A DNA stretch of 34,564 nucleotides from Candidatus Zhuqueibacterota bacterium (GTDB taxonomy: Bacteria; Zhuqueibacterota; Zhuqueibacteria; Residuimicrobiales; JAFGEC01): positions 1 through 34,564 of the forward strand of contig JAFGEC010000173.1 of assembly GCA_016931775.1 (NCBI GenBank), given 5' to 3'. Positions 16,522-25,914 of this stretch are shown here, piece after piece. A model generated the notes under the pieces. That model saw only the letters and a program-made list of their open reading frames with translations, searched no databases and was not told the DNA's origin. Each line of letters begins with the position of its first letter. Position 1 is the stretch's first letter. The translations under genes and the position numbers were made by a program.

Positions 16522-18270
16522 ATGGTTCATTTAAAGATTGATGGAAATACAGTGACGGTTCCGGAGGGAACCACCATTTTACATGCGGCAGAACAAATAG
16601 GCATTCACATTCCGCGTCTCTGTTATCACCCCGACCTTTCCGTGGAAGGTGCCTGCCGTATTTGCATCGTTGAGGTAGAAAATAACTCAAATTTTCTTCC
16701 GTCTTGTGCGACCAAGGTGCATGAAAATATGCAGGTTCAAACCAATTCTCCGGAAATCAGGCGGGCACGCCGTGATCTGATCGAGCTTATTCTGGACAAC
16801 CATCCTCGGGAATGTCAGACGTGTGAAAGGGATGGCAATTGTGAGCTGCAAAATCTCGCTTATACACTGGGCGTTAGAGAAAGGCTTTTTGAAGGACGAC
16901 GGAAAAAATACAAAATAGAAAAATCCAGCCCTTCGGTCATACGCGACACGGAAAAGTGTATTTTATGCCGCCGCTGTGTGCGTGTTTGTTCGGAAATTCA
17001 GGGCGTATATAACCTGAGTCAATTATATCGTGGTTTTGACACGGTTGTGGCACCGGCTTATAATGCGCCGATGGAAGAATCCGTTTGTATCGCATGCGGC
17101 CAGTGTATTAACGTATGCCCGGTTGCCGCATTTATCGAAAATAATTCTACAGAGCAGGTTTGGCAGGCCCTGGCGGATCCGAAAAAACACGTTATCGTAC
17201 AAATAGCACCTTCCATTCGGGCTGCCATCGGCGAAGGATTTAATCAGTTACCGGGAACCTCCATGACCGGTCAAACCGTCACGGCTTTACGTCGCCTGGG
17301 TTTTGATGCCGTTTTCGATACCAATTTTGGTGCGGATCTCACGATCGTTGAGGAGGCCAATGAGCTGGTAAACAGACTCGAATCGGGAGAAAAATTACCG
17401 CTTCTTACGTCCTGCTCCTCGGGGTGGATAAAATTTCTGGAACATTTTTACCCGGAGTTGATTCCTTTTGCTTCAACATGTAAATCACCCATGTCCATGC
17501 TTTCAACGCTGCTAAAAACATATTATGCCGAACTCGTAAAAATCGATCCGAAAGACATCCATGTGGTCGCCGTTATGCCCTGTGTTGCTAAAAAATTTGA
17601 AATTCAACGGCCTGAACTCGCAAGCCCGCACGGATATCCCTATACGGACAGTGTACTCACAACCCGCGAACTTGTATGGATGATAAAAGCGTATGGAATC
17701 GATTTTGTTCATTTACCGGAACAGGAATTCGATGCCCCGCTGGGATTTTCAACCGGCGCAGCAGATATATTCGGCACCACCGGGGGCGTTATGGAAGCAG
17801 CCCTTCGTACAGCAGCGGAAAAATTAACCGGTCAGCCCATAAAAGAGATCAACTTTACCCAGGTTCGTCAGGTTAAAGGATTAAAAGAGGCAAGCGTAAA
17901 GATTGGAGATACAAGTTTAAATGTGGCTGTTGCAAACGGATTGACAAACGCCAAGACAATTCTTGAAAAAGTAAAAAATAAAGAAAAGGAATTTCACCTT
18001 ATCGAACTCATGGCCTGTCCGGGCGGTTGTATCGGTGGAGGTGGACAGCCCTATCCACCAGAAGGTTATTACGTACTGGACCCGGAAATTATAAAACTGC
18101 GTGCCCAGGCGTTATACAAAATCGACGAGGCAAAAAGCGTTCGTCTTTCGCATGAAAACAAATTTATCAAAAAACTGTACCAGGATTATCTCAAATACCC
18201 GGGCAGTGAAGTTGCACATAAATTATTACACACCAGCTATTCACCACGCGAACCAAAAGGTATAAAATGA
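16522..18270 (+). CDS. hydA: [FeFe] hydrogenase catalytic subunit HydA
   Basis: A 582-residue M3-type catalytic subunit. I start it at the ATG at 16522, six bases after GAGG; GTG 16510 and ATG 16516 are also in frame. Order: [2Fe-2S] domain (about 1-75), His-ligated [4Fe-4S] segment HPRECQTCERDGNC (94-107), two [4Fe-4S] ferredoxin motifs (146-156, 189-199), the H-cluster domain, and a small-subunit-like tail ending AHKLLHTSYS. H-cluster motifs are L1 TSCSSGW (296-302), L2 MPCVAKKFE (352-360) and L3 with CPGGC (499-503). The proton-path Glu pair and Ser of C. pasteurianum CpI (E279, E282, S319) are kept. By straight alignment the second Cys of L1, a cluster ligand in CpI, is Ser. It reduces protons or oxidises H2 in the cytoplasm with HydB and HydC. 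Maturases are not in the window. Confidence 0.94.
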   Translation: MVHLKIDGNTVTVPEGTTILHAAEQIGIHIPRLCYHPDLSVEGACRICIVEVENNSNFLPSCATKVHENMQVQTNSPEIRRARRDLIELILDNHPRECQTCERDGNCELQNLAYTLGVRERLFEGRRKKYKIEKSSPSVIRDTEKCILCRRCVRVCSEIQGVYNLSQLYRGFDTVVAPAYNAPMEESVCIACGQCINVCPVAAFIENNSTEQVWQALADPKKHVIVQIAPSIRAAIGEGFNQLPGTSMTGQTVTALRRLGFDAVFDTNFGADLTIVEEANELVNRLESGEKLPLLTSCSSGWIKFLEHFYPELIPFASTCKSPMSMLSTLLKTYYAELVKIDPKDIHVVAVMPCVAKKFEIQRPELASPHGYPYTDSVLTTRELVWMIKAYGIDFVHLPEQEFDAPLGFSTGAADIFGTTGGVMEAALRTAAEKLTGQPIKEINFTQVRQVKGLKEASVKIGDTSLNVAVANGLTNAKTILEKVKNKEKEFHLIELMACPGGCIGGGGQPYPPEGYYVLDPEIIKLRAQALYKIDEAKSVRLSHENKFIKKLYQDYLKYPGSEVAHKLLHTSYSPREPKGIK

Positions 18271-18764
18271 AACAAAGTATTGAACTTGACAGCAAAATTA
18301 GTAACTTTATCGAATCCTGTCTGCAAAAACCAAATCACAAAAGTTATCTCATAGCCGTTTTGCATAAAATACAACAACACTACGGTTATCTTTCACTGGA
18401 ACACATGAATATGGTTGCGCATCGTCTGCAGGTTCCCACATCGATGGTGAGCGGCGTGGCGACATTCTATCATTATTTCCGTCTCAAGCCGCGTGGCAAA
18501 TATGCTATTTCCATTTGTCTGGGCACTGCGTGTTTTGTTAAAGGAGCCGATAAAGTATTGGAGGCTTTTGAAACCGAGCTGGGTATAAAAATGGGAGAAA
18601 CAACACCGGACGGTCTTTTTTCATTGGAAAACAGCAGGTGTCTGGGCGTATGTGCACTCGCTCCGGTTATCACCATCAATGAAAGGATTTTCAGCAAAGT
18701 AACCGCTCAAAATGTTCCAGGTCTCATCAATAAAGTCAAAATGGAAATACCGATGACGGAATGA
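18267..18764 (+). CDS. hydC: [FeFe] hydrogenase [2Fe-2S] subunit HydC (HndA/NuoE-like)
   Basis: A 165-residue NuoE-like protein whose ATG overlaps the hydA stop (ATGA), so translation is coupled. An N-terminal helical part (1-75, with VSGVATFYHYF) precedes a thioredoxin-like [2Fe-2S] domain whose four ligands are Cys 84, 89, 125 and 129, in C-x4-C and C-x3-C spacing. In NADH dehydrogenases and HydABC/Hnd hydrogenases this subunit docks next to the FMN subunit. With hydB and hydA it completes the usual trimer. The gene ends 57 bp before the convergent beta-galactosidase gene, and no hairpin terminator is visible there. Confidence 0.93.
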   Translation: MKQSIELDSKISNFIESCLQKPNHKSYLIAVLHKIQQHYGYLSLEHMNMVAHRLQVPTSMVSGVATFYHYFRLKPRGKYAISICLGTACFVKGADKVLEAFETELGIKMGETTPDGLFSLENSRCLGVCALAPVITINERIFSKVTAQNVPGLINKVKMEIPMTE

Positions 18765-18820
18765 AATACGAGAACGTACCGGCACCTTTCTGATCAACTA
18801 CTGTTAATTCTACAACCAGC

Positions 18821-21800
18821 CTAATATGCCCGCATCAGTTCCCGCGGAGAACTTGTACTATTCGAAAATGGAACCATCCTCAGTTTAAATCGGTATTCCT
18901 GAGGATAAACACGGTACGGAGGCCTCACTTGAACCGGCGTGCCGCCGACCCCGGATACCCGGTGATCAAGGTTAACGATTGTTGAAACGCCTTTTTTAAG
19001 TTGAAAAGCATACCGTGCCCTCTCGATATTGGAATATGGGGTCACACTCAGATCAAAACTGTTTTCGGCAAAAACAGCAATTCCGATTCCCTCTATGTCC
19101 GTCAGAGCCGCCCACCGTACGTCCGTCTTGTTCCCATGATCCTGGGGAACAACATAGGGAACATACTGTTCGTCAATGGTACCTTTGTAAATGCCGAATT
19201 TCGCCCCACTCTTACGGTCAGGATACGTCTCAAAAGGTCCTCTTCCGTACCACGTCAAATCAGCCAGCCGATGCGGACATTTCATTTGCAAGCCGATCTT
19301 GGGCAAATAATCCATTTCCATATTGCCGATCGGCACCACCTCCATATCCAGAACAATGTCGCCTGTCGCGAAAAATGTATATTTGTAAAAAAGCTCAAAC
19401 CCTTCCTGATATTCCGGCGCCTTGACGACCGTGTGAATGTTTGCCAAGACTTTATCGGGCGCGATTCGTTCCAACTTTATATCCTTTACTACAACTTGCA
19501 TCCGATCCAATCCCGCAGCATACCAGTCAAGAGATTCGTTTTTACCCCAACTGGATGTTTCGTTTAATATCGGTGCACGCCAACAATTAAACACCGGCCC
19601 GCTTTCCACAATGACCTTATTTTGATATTTCATTGTGCCGAGAGCCGCATTGTTTTTGTCAATACGATAGACGAAATTGTTACCTGATATGGATAGACTT
19701 TCAAAATCTTCAACGATTTCTATTCGTCCCATATTATCTTTTTCGATAGGCAAAACAGGCGGTGTTTGAAACGGCAGTTTGAACTGTTCAAAAGCAATTT
19801 CATAACCAGCCTCGGCCCAGGATACATCGTTTTTTAAGTGAAGGGACAGAGTGAGCCAGTATTCCTCACCCGCATGAAGAACCGGAACCTGAAACGGAAT
19901 GTTCGTTTCAGTATGACCTCTTGGCGGTACTTTAAGAGACATAACGCCGCTTTGTAACGTTTTTTCACTATCGGTTAATCGCCATTTAAAATCAAATTCT
20001 TCAAGATTGGTAAAATTAAAATAATTTATCACTAAAAACCGGCCGTCGAGGATATTAAGCGGTTTAACTGTTATTGGTTGGTGACTTTTTTTCATCTGCC
20101 ATGCTTCCGGTTGAACGGACCGGTCTGCAAAAACGACCCCATTAATACAAAACGGACCGGAACCATAGGAAAAATATTCCGTATCCGGTACCATGGTATC
20201 AAATGTCAGACATAGATTGATAGAATCTGCATCAAAATCAAAGGGATCACCTATCTCTGTTTCATCAAGTGCACGGCTCCAAATACGAACCTGATCGAAG
20301 ATGGTATTAGACATCCAGCCCGGGTATTGTTCGTGGTGAATTTCAGCATTACGCCCGACACAGACAGGGAAACGATTAACAGTCATCCGGCCGACATACG
20401 GCTTTTTCCACACATATTCCTCGTCCAAATAAATCGAAAGCTCGTTCCCATCAAACACACCCGCAACATAATGCCAATTGTAGCACCAATTACCCGGCAC
20501 AGGCGCTTTGACTGAAATCCGCTTTTGGTCATAAATATAGAATTCCAACGAATCCTCACAACACTGCAGCAGCCCAAACTGGGTATTTCCTTTTGTAACC
20601 AGAGGATTCGTGCCGTTAAATTGACGGGGATATACCCAAGCTTCGACCGTAATCTCGTACCCTGGAAAATCAAGACTGGAATCGCAATACATTTCCACAT
20701 AGTCATCCAGCCCGCTCAATGAGAGGGCTTTTCCGAATTGCCCTTCAACCAGCTTTGGACGCCCCATAACATACCCGTGGTTATGATGTGAAGAAGCGTC
20801 CGGAGTTATTTTCAAACTTGTCTGCAGACCCTGATCGACCCAGTCCCAGATAAAACCGCCCTGCAGGACCGGATATTCACGAAACAGCCGCCAGTATTCA
20901 TCAAAATGGCCCAGACTGTTCCCCATGGCATGAGCGTACTCACCACAGACAACGGGCTGAGAATTTTCCTCAGCCAGAGACCGAAGCATGATCGGTGTAA
21001 AATACCGCGGTCCGTTGATGTCCACATACGGGGTCCAGCCACTGGGATGGTTATTTTGATGCATGAGAAATCTGTTCGGATCGAATTCTTTGATGTATTC
21101 CGCCATTAAATAATGAGGTCTTCCGGTTCCGCATTCATTTCCAGTACTCCACATGATAACGCTGGGACAATTCTTATCCCGTTGCACCATTCGTACAAAA
21201 CGATCCATAAATGCATCTTCCCAACCCAACTCATCCGGAAACCAGCTTTCTGCAAAATGGCATTCCGCGTTGACCTCGTCCTGAATATACAATCCATATT
21301 CATTACATAAATCATACCACCTTGGATCGTTTGGATAATGACTCAACCGAACAGCATTAACGTTGAACTTTTTCATGGTTATTATGTCTTTGCGCATCAT
21401 TTCTTCCGGCATAGTTCGCCCAAACCGTGGATGATGTTCGTGCTTATTCACACCCATAAAATCTACAGCCACACCATTTACCAGAGCCAAACCGTCTTTT
21501 ATCTCCAGTTTTCGGAATCCAACCTGTTCGGTAAGATATTCATAAACCGTCGGCCCATTGGATAAAGTTAAAACAAGATTGTATAAATTCGGCTTCTCAG
21601 CCGACCACTTGAATGGATTTTTAACCTCTTTTTCCAGGTTTACCATCACTTCATCATCCGTTCCGGCTTTAAATGTTTCATCAATTTTTGCTACGCTGAT
21701 TTTTCCATTAAACAATTCCGCCGTTACTGTGATATTTTCATTTTTCATCGGTTGGTAAAATCGAACCGCCGTCTCTATTGACAGCAAGGCATTACGGTAT

Positions 21801-22555
21801 TTGTCATCTAAATCCGTTGTAACAAAAAAATCACGGATATGAATACTTGGGGTGGAAAACAGATATACATTTCGGTATATTCCGGAAAACCTCCACATAT
21901 CCTGGTCTTCCAGATAACTGCCGTCCGTCCAGCGGATAACCTGCACAGCCAGTGTATTCTTGCCGGGTTGAACAAGCTTTGTGATATTATATTCTGCAGG
22001 TGTCATTCCACCCTGGTCGTAACCCACATATTCTCCGTTCAGCCATACAAAGGCACATGATTTGACGCCGTCAAAGTGCAGAAATATTTGTCGCCCGCCC
22101 CAGTTCGCAGGTACCAAAAAATCGGTACGATAACAGCCTGTCGGATTTAAATCATCGGGTACAAATGGCGGATTAAAAGGCTGAAGTGCCTGAGGTACAT
22201 TACGGTACATATTATAACCATAACCCTCTGTCTGCCAGACACTGGGAACGTTGATATTATCCCATCCCTGTGCATCAAATGAAGGCAGGAAAAAACCGGT
22301 GGGAACCTTTTCCGGATTCGGTACCCATTTGAATTTCCACATACCGTTCAAAGTTAAAAAAAAGGGCGACTTTTGCCAGTTATCCTCCAGTGCTGTTGTT
22401 TTATCGGCAAAAGGCATCAGGGGAACATGGGTTGGTTCCTGGTTTTCAGCAAACATGCTTGGATTTTCAATATAGGTATTAATATCTTCGATAAAACGCG
22501 GTTCGGCCAAAACGCAAAGAACGCTGATAAGAATGATAAACATCGTTCTAAACAT
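18821..22555 (-). CDS. lacZ: Secreted GH2 beta-galactosidase with inserted LamG domain
   Basis: Starts at the ATG at 22555, which has a strong GGAGGG site and opens a signal peptide cleaved after about residue 18 (VLA); an upstream ATG at 22612 is rejected. The 1244-residue protein has a sugar-binding jelly roll (about 50-235), an Ig-like domain (about 240-345) and a GH2 barrel. The acid/base is E474 in GNECG and the nucleophile E539 in CGEYAHAMGNS. LacZ residues in GVNKHEHHP, RLSHYP and the SYLEDQDMW loop are kept. Residues about 593-771 form a LamG/concanavalin-like lectin domain inserted after WDWVDQGL and before GVVFADR. A Bgal_small-like C-terminal domain follows. E. coli LacZ has 1024 residues; the insertion explains the excess. 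It hydrolyses beta-galactosides in the periplasm or outside; the gene symbol refers to the family. Confidence 0.92.
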   Translation of the reverse strand: MFRTMFIILISVLCVLAEPRFIEDINTYIENPSMFAENQEPTHVPLMPFADKTTALEDNWQKSPFFLTLNGMWKFKWVPNPEKVPTGFFLPSFDAQGWDNINVPSVWQTEGYGYNMYRNVPQALQPFNPPFVPDDLNPTGCYRTDFLVPANWGGRQIFLHFDGVKSCAFVWLNGEYVGYDQGGMTPAEYNITKLVQPGKNTLAVQVIRWTDGSYLEDQDMWRFSGIYRNVYLFSTPSIHIRDFFVTTDLDDKYRNALLSIETAVRFYQPMKNENITVTAELFNGKISVAKIDETFKAGTDDEVMVNLEKEVKNPFKWSAEKPNLYNLVLTLSNGPTVYEYLTEQVGFRKLEIKDGLALVNGVAVDFMGVNKHEHHPRFGRTMPEEMMRKDIITMKKFNVNAVRLSHYPNDPRWYDLCNEYGLYIQDEVNAECHFAESWFPDELGWEDAFMDRFVRMVQRDKNCPSVIMWSTGNECGTGRPHYLMAEYIKEFDPNRFLMHQNNHPSGWTPYVDINGPRYFTPIMLRSLAEENSQPVVCGEYAHAMGNSLGHFDEYWRLFREYPVLQGGFIWDWVDQGLQTSLKITPDASSHHNHGYVMGRPKLVEGQFGKALSLSGLDDYVEMYCDSSLDFPGYEITVEAWVYPRQFNGTNPLVTKGNTQFGLLQCCEDSLEFYIYDQKRISVKAPVPGNWCYNWHYVAGVFDGNELSIYLDEEYVWKKPYVGRMTVNRFPVCVGRNAEIHHEQYPGWMSNTIFDQVRIWSRALDETEIGDPFDFDADSINLCLTFDTMVPDTEYFSYGSGPFCINGVVFADRSVQPEAWQMKKSHQPITVKPLNILDGRFLVINYFNFTNLEEFDFKWRLTDSEKTLQSGVMSLKVPPRGHTETNIPFQVPVLHAGEEYWLTLSLHLKNDVSWAEAGYEIAFEQFKLPFQTPPVLPIEKDNMGRIEIVEDFESLSISGNNFVYRIDKNNAALGTMKYQNKVIVESGPVFNCWRAPILNETSSWGKNESLDWYAAGLDRMQVVVKDIKLERIAPDKVLANIHTVVKAPEYQEGFELFYKYTFFATGDIVLDMEVVPIGNMEMDYLPKIGLQMKCPHRLADLTWYGRGPFETYPDRKSGAKFGIYKGTIDEQYVPYVVPQDHGNKTDVRWAALTDIEGIGIAVFAENSFDLSVTPYSNIERARYAFQLKKGVSTIVNLDHRVSGVGGTPVQVRPPYRVYPQEYRFKLRMVPFSNSTSSPRELMRAY
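20243..20779 (-). other. LamG/concanavalin-like lectin domain inserted in the GH2 gene
   Basis: This stretch codes for about 180 residues with the LamG pattern: FGKALSLSGLDDYVEM at the first strand, ITVEAWVYPR near the middle, then W-H-Y-V-A-G-V-F-D-G and the terminal FDQVRIWSRALDETEI. It interrupts the catalytic barrel after WDWVDQGL. Boundaries are approximate to about ten residues. Confidence 0.75.
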
Positions 22556-22656
22556 AATCTGCCCTCCAAAAATTGCCTCAATATGTATGGTCTTACCCAC
22601 AACCTGTCTCATGTGAAAATTTTAAAAGTATTGACATTCGATTTCGGCATATTTAA

Positions 22657-25600
22657 TCAACTGAATAAAATTTCAACATCTTGACGCGTCAGGGATTTAA
22701 AAAAACCACTGTCTGTGGTAATCAAATTTGAAACCAAAAAATTTTTCTTTTTCTGCAATTCGAGTATTTTTTCCTCAACGGAATTTTTAGTCAATAATCT
22801 GTACACAAAAACTTTTTTATCCTGCCCGATGCGGTGCGCACGGTCTGTAGCTTGGACTTCAACCGCGGGATTCCACCAGGGATCGTAATGGATCACATAA
22901 TCCGCTGCCGTTAAATTCAGCCCCACTCCTCCCGCTTTTAAACTGATAAGAAATATTTTTACATTGTCGTCCGTTTGAAACCTTTCCACACACTCACGGC
23001 GATTCACCGTATGTCCGTCAAGATATTCATATATTATAGCTTTTTTTTCAAAATACTGCCTGATGATAGACAGCATTTTAACAAATTGCGAATACAGCAA
23101 CACCTTGTGATTTTCAGCTATAATTTCCTCAATCAATTCTTTCAATGACTCAAACTTGCCGGAATCCTCATGAATTGCCTGATCGACAAGGTGCGGATGA
23201 CAGGCGATTTGACGAAGCTTGACCAAACCCTGCAACACATTAAACCGGGCCCTGTTCATTCCCCCATCGTCGATCTTTTGCAATATTTTTGCCCGGTAGT
23301 AATTTCGCCAATAATTATACAGCTTTTCCTGGATGGGATTCATGGCACAAAACCAGCTTTGTTCGATCTTTGGAGGAAGTTCTTTGGCCACGCCTTCTTT
23401 TGTTCTCCTCAGTATAAACGGAAATATTATTTTCTTGAGCAGAGCTAAAGTTTCGCTGTCACCTTTTTTTTCAATCGGCGTTGTAAAAGCATGCTTGAAA
23501 TAATGCAATGATCCCAGCAATCCGGGATTCAAAAAAGAAATTTGCGACCACAATTCAATGGTGCTATTTTCCACCGGTGTACCCGTCAGCACGAGCCGAT
23601 GGTTCGCATTCAACAAACGGCAGGCTTTGCCTGTTTGCGATTGCGGATTTTTAATTTTCTGGGATTCGTCAAGAATTATGTAATGAAACCGGAATTCCCG
23701 TAAAAAAACGATGTCGCGGCGCATAATCCCATAGCTTGTCAAAACGATATCGTATTTCTCAAATATTTTCGGCTCTTTCTCCCGTTCCATCCCTGTATGT
23801 ATTAAAACACGTAAAGAAGGTGTAAATTTCACAATTTCCTGTTCCCAATTAAAAACCACAGATGTGGGACATACAATGAGACTGGTCTTCCCAACACTAC
23901 TTTTTTCATTGAGCAGCAACGCCAAGGCTTGCAGCGTTTTCCCAAGCCCCATATCATCAGCCAAACACCCGCCGAGTGTAAATTCTTTCAAAAAATACAA
24001 CCAATCATAACCGGCTTTTTGATAGGGTCGCAAAATATTTTTTAATTTTGCAGGTAACTTTTTCGGCTTTATTCCTTTAAATTGGCCGAGCATTTCCAGA
24101 CTTTTCTGAAAATTGTGATCGTAAGACTTGTAAGTTGCCTGCTCGAAGAGCTGATCGATAAGGGTGACGTGATATTGGGGAAATTTTATTTTTTCATCTT
24201 CGACATGCGTAAAGTTGAACAAATGTTGAAATTTTTGATACCACTCATCATCCAGCCTCGCGATACTTCCGTCGGTGAGTTTAACGATCCGCTTATGATG
24301 AAAAAGTGATTTCCTTAATTCCTTCAGAGACAACAACACACCCTCTATGTCGATTTCCATATTCAGGTCGAACCAGTCAATTTGTGAAGAAACAGCTATC
24401 TTTACACTCGGTGCCCCAGTCCGAATATGAAATTTTTTAAAATTATCCCTGTTTATAAAAACATAGCCCGATTGAATGAGCTTATCCTGATGATCAAAAA
24501 GCCAATCAATTGCTTTTGATTCGAGAATTCGCAGTCCTGCGGTCACATTTTTTTTCAAACCCGTATCGATCAGTTCATCCCAGGCTTTTTTTTCAGCCTC
24601 CCGGTTTCGTTTTATCCTGGCAATAGAATCGCCGTCATCACGATATATCTCCTGCCGGGTGTCATAAAAATCGATCTCGTGTTTTCCGTAAATAAACTTT
24701 AAGTAAATCTCTAAATGTTTTTCCCCTTCCTTGAAATACAACCTTTTTTCAGAAAAGTCCGAAATATCTTCAACCGGAATCGAATCGGGTAAAGGAATGG
24801 GATTTTTGTCGGTCATTTGGGGATATATATCTTGTAAAAATACGGGAAAATCTTTTTTAGGGATCGACAATTCAATTTTTTCTTTTGTAAAAGGTACCAG
24901 CAAGCCGGCGTTATCAAAATTATCCACCTTATAAAGTGTATGTCCTTGTAAAATCCATATGGAATTTTCGGTCAATATTCTATATTTTTGATCAAGATCC
25001 TGTTGATCCTGGGATATTTTTATTTTGGGTAATAATCGATAACTGTCACCACGGTCGACAAATTCAAACGCAACCGTGCAAACATCCGGTGAAATAGTAA
25101 TCCGGTCCATGTTTCCGTTTGATGTTTTAAAGTAAATATCGCTCTCTGATAAAAAATCAAACAGCGGACCGACGCGACTGCCGTATTTAAAATGAAAAAG
25201 TGCGGTTTCGTAATACTTGTATCCACCGTAATAACGGTAGTCATAGAAAGAGTTGCTTTGCTGTTCGAGTCTTTGCAGATAGGGAATAATGATTGGATCG
25301 TTAGGTGCATATATGAGATTTTCACTTTCCGGATTAAATTCTCCAACATTTGAAAGACGGCCCAACTCTCCCGATTTTTTTACATACCCCTTCTGGGGGG
25401 AAATAGACCAGGATTCCCGGTCAAAATTCAATAAATATATAATCTTCCACTTTTGAGAAAATCGGCGGGCGACGTTATGATCGGATTCCGTTTCCTCATA
25501 AACCTGTTTGAAAAACTGTCTCCATTCGGGATGGGCTTTCTGCTTTAACAAATCCTGTTCATGATGCTCGTACCATTCCCTGGCCTCCAGGAGTGCGGCA

Positions 25601-25827
25601 ACCACATGTTTACATGTGGTCCAATAAGGGCATGAACAACTTGCATACAGACGCTCGCCGAGTTTTTGAACATTCACATCATATTCAAACGACCCTTTAA
25701 CCATTGCCTTGAACTTGTCTAACTCGATCGATACCAGGTTAACACGGCCGGTTTTATAATATTGCAATCCCCTCCGGTAAATATCATGCCCGGCAATTTG
25801 GATGATTTTTTCTATTTCAATCTGCAT
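22657..25827 (-). CDS. SNF2-family helicase with N-terminal SWIM zinc finger
   Basis: A 1056-residue protein. Residues 64-74 form a SWIM zinc-binding motif (Cys 64, 66, 72 and His 74). A long middle region (about 130-590) is of the bacterial SNF2-associated type. The ATPase follows: Walker A ADDMGLGKT (K630), motif II DESQ at 720-723, motif III LVLTGTP, and late motifs GGVGLNLTAADYVIHYDPWW and ATDRAHRIGQ, ending in a C-terminal helicase domain. Proteins of this layout are ATP-driven DNA translocases; their roles in bacteria are mostly unknown. It lies about 100 bp upstream of the beta-galactosidase and 80 bp from the GH20 gene on the same strand. Nothing visible links its function to the glycosidases. 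Confidence 0.92.
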   Translation of the reverse strand: MQIEIEKIIQIAGHDIYRRGLQYYKTGRVNLVSIELDKFKAMVKGSFEYDVNVQKLGERLYASCSCPYWTTCKHVVAALLEAREWYEHHEQDLLKQKAHPEWRQFFKQVYEETESDHNVARRFSQKWKIIYLLNFDRESWSISPQKGYVKKSGELGRLSNVGEFNPESENLIYAPNDPIIIPYLQRLEQQSNSFYDYRYYGGYKYYETALFHFKYGSRVGPLFDFLSESDIYFKTSNGNMDRITISPDVCTVAFEFVDRGDSYRLLPKIKISQDQQDLDQKYRILTENSIWILQGHTLYKVDNFDNAGLLVPFTKEKIELSIPKKDFPVFLQDIYPQMTDKNPIPLPDSIPVEDISDFSEKRLYFKEGEKHLEIYLKFIYGKHEIDFYDTRQEIYRDDGDSIARIKRNREAEKKAWDELIDTGLKKNVTAGLRILESKAIDWLFDHQDKLIQSGYVFINRDNFKKFHIRTGAPSVKIAVSSQIDWFDLNMEIDIEGVLLSLKELRKSLFHHKRIVKLTDGSIARLDDEWYQKFQHLFNFTHVEDEKIKFPQYHVTLIDQLFEQATYKSYDHNFQKSLEMLGQFKGIKPKKLPAKLKNILRPYQKAGYDWLYFLKEFTLGGCLADDMGLGKTLQALALLLNEKSSVGKTSLIVCPTSVVFNWEQEIVKFTPSLRVLIHTGMEREKEPKIFEKYDIVLTSYGIMRRDIVFLREFRFHYIILDESQKIKNPQSQTGKACRLLNANHRLVLTGTPVENSTIELWSQISFLNPGLLGSLHYFKHAFTTPIEKKGDSETLALLKKIIFPFILRRTKEGVAKELPPKIEQSWFCAMNPIQEKLYNYWRNYYRAKILQKIDDGGMNRARFNVLQGLVKLRQIACHPHLVDQAIHEDSGKFESLKELIEEIIAENHKVLLYSQFVKMLSIIRQYFEKKAIIYEYLDGHTVNRRECVERFQTDDNVKIFLISLKAGGVGLNLTAADYVIHYDPWWNPAVEVQATDRAHRIGQDKKVFVYRLLTKNSVEEKILELQKKKNFLVSNLITTDSGFFKSLTRQDVEILFS

Positions 25828-25884
25828 ATAAAACCCAGCAAATGGAACGAATTAGAAACCTTAGCCCTTATGTTACTGTATGTA

Positions 25885-25914
25885 TTTATAAAAATCAAGA
25901 TAAATTTTTATAAA
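25885..25914. repeat. AT-only perfect inverted repeat at the end of the GH20 gene
   Basis: TTTATAAAAAT and ATTTTTATAAA form an 11-bp perfect stem around an 8-base loop, including the GH20 stop codon (25908-25910). All stem pairs are A-T and no T-run follows on the - strand, so it is a poor standard terminator. It could be a weak terminator, an mRNA 3' end structure or a protein-binding palindrome ahead of the helicase gene. Confidence 0.6.

Noticed and set aside
18765-18820. Intrinsic terminator between the convergent hydC and beta-galactosidase genes
   Set aside because: I found no stable stem with a T-run in these 56 bases.
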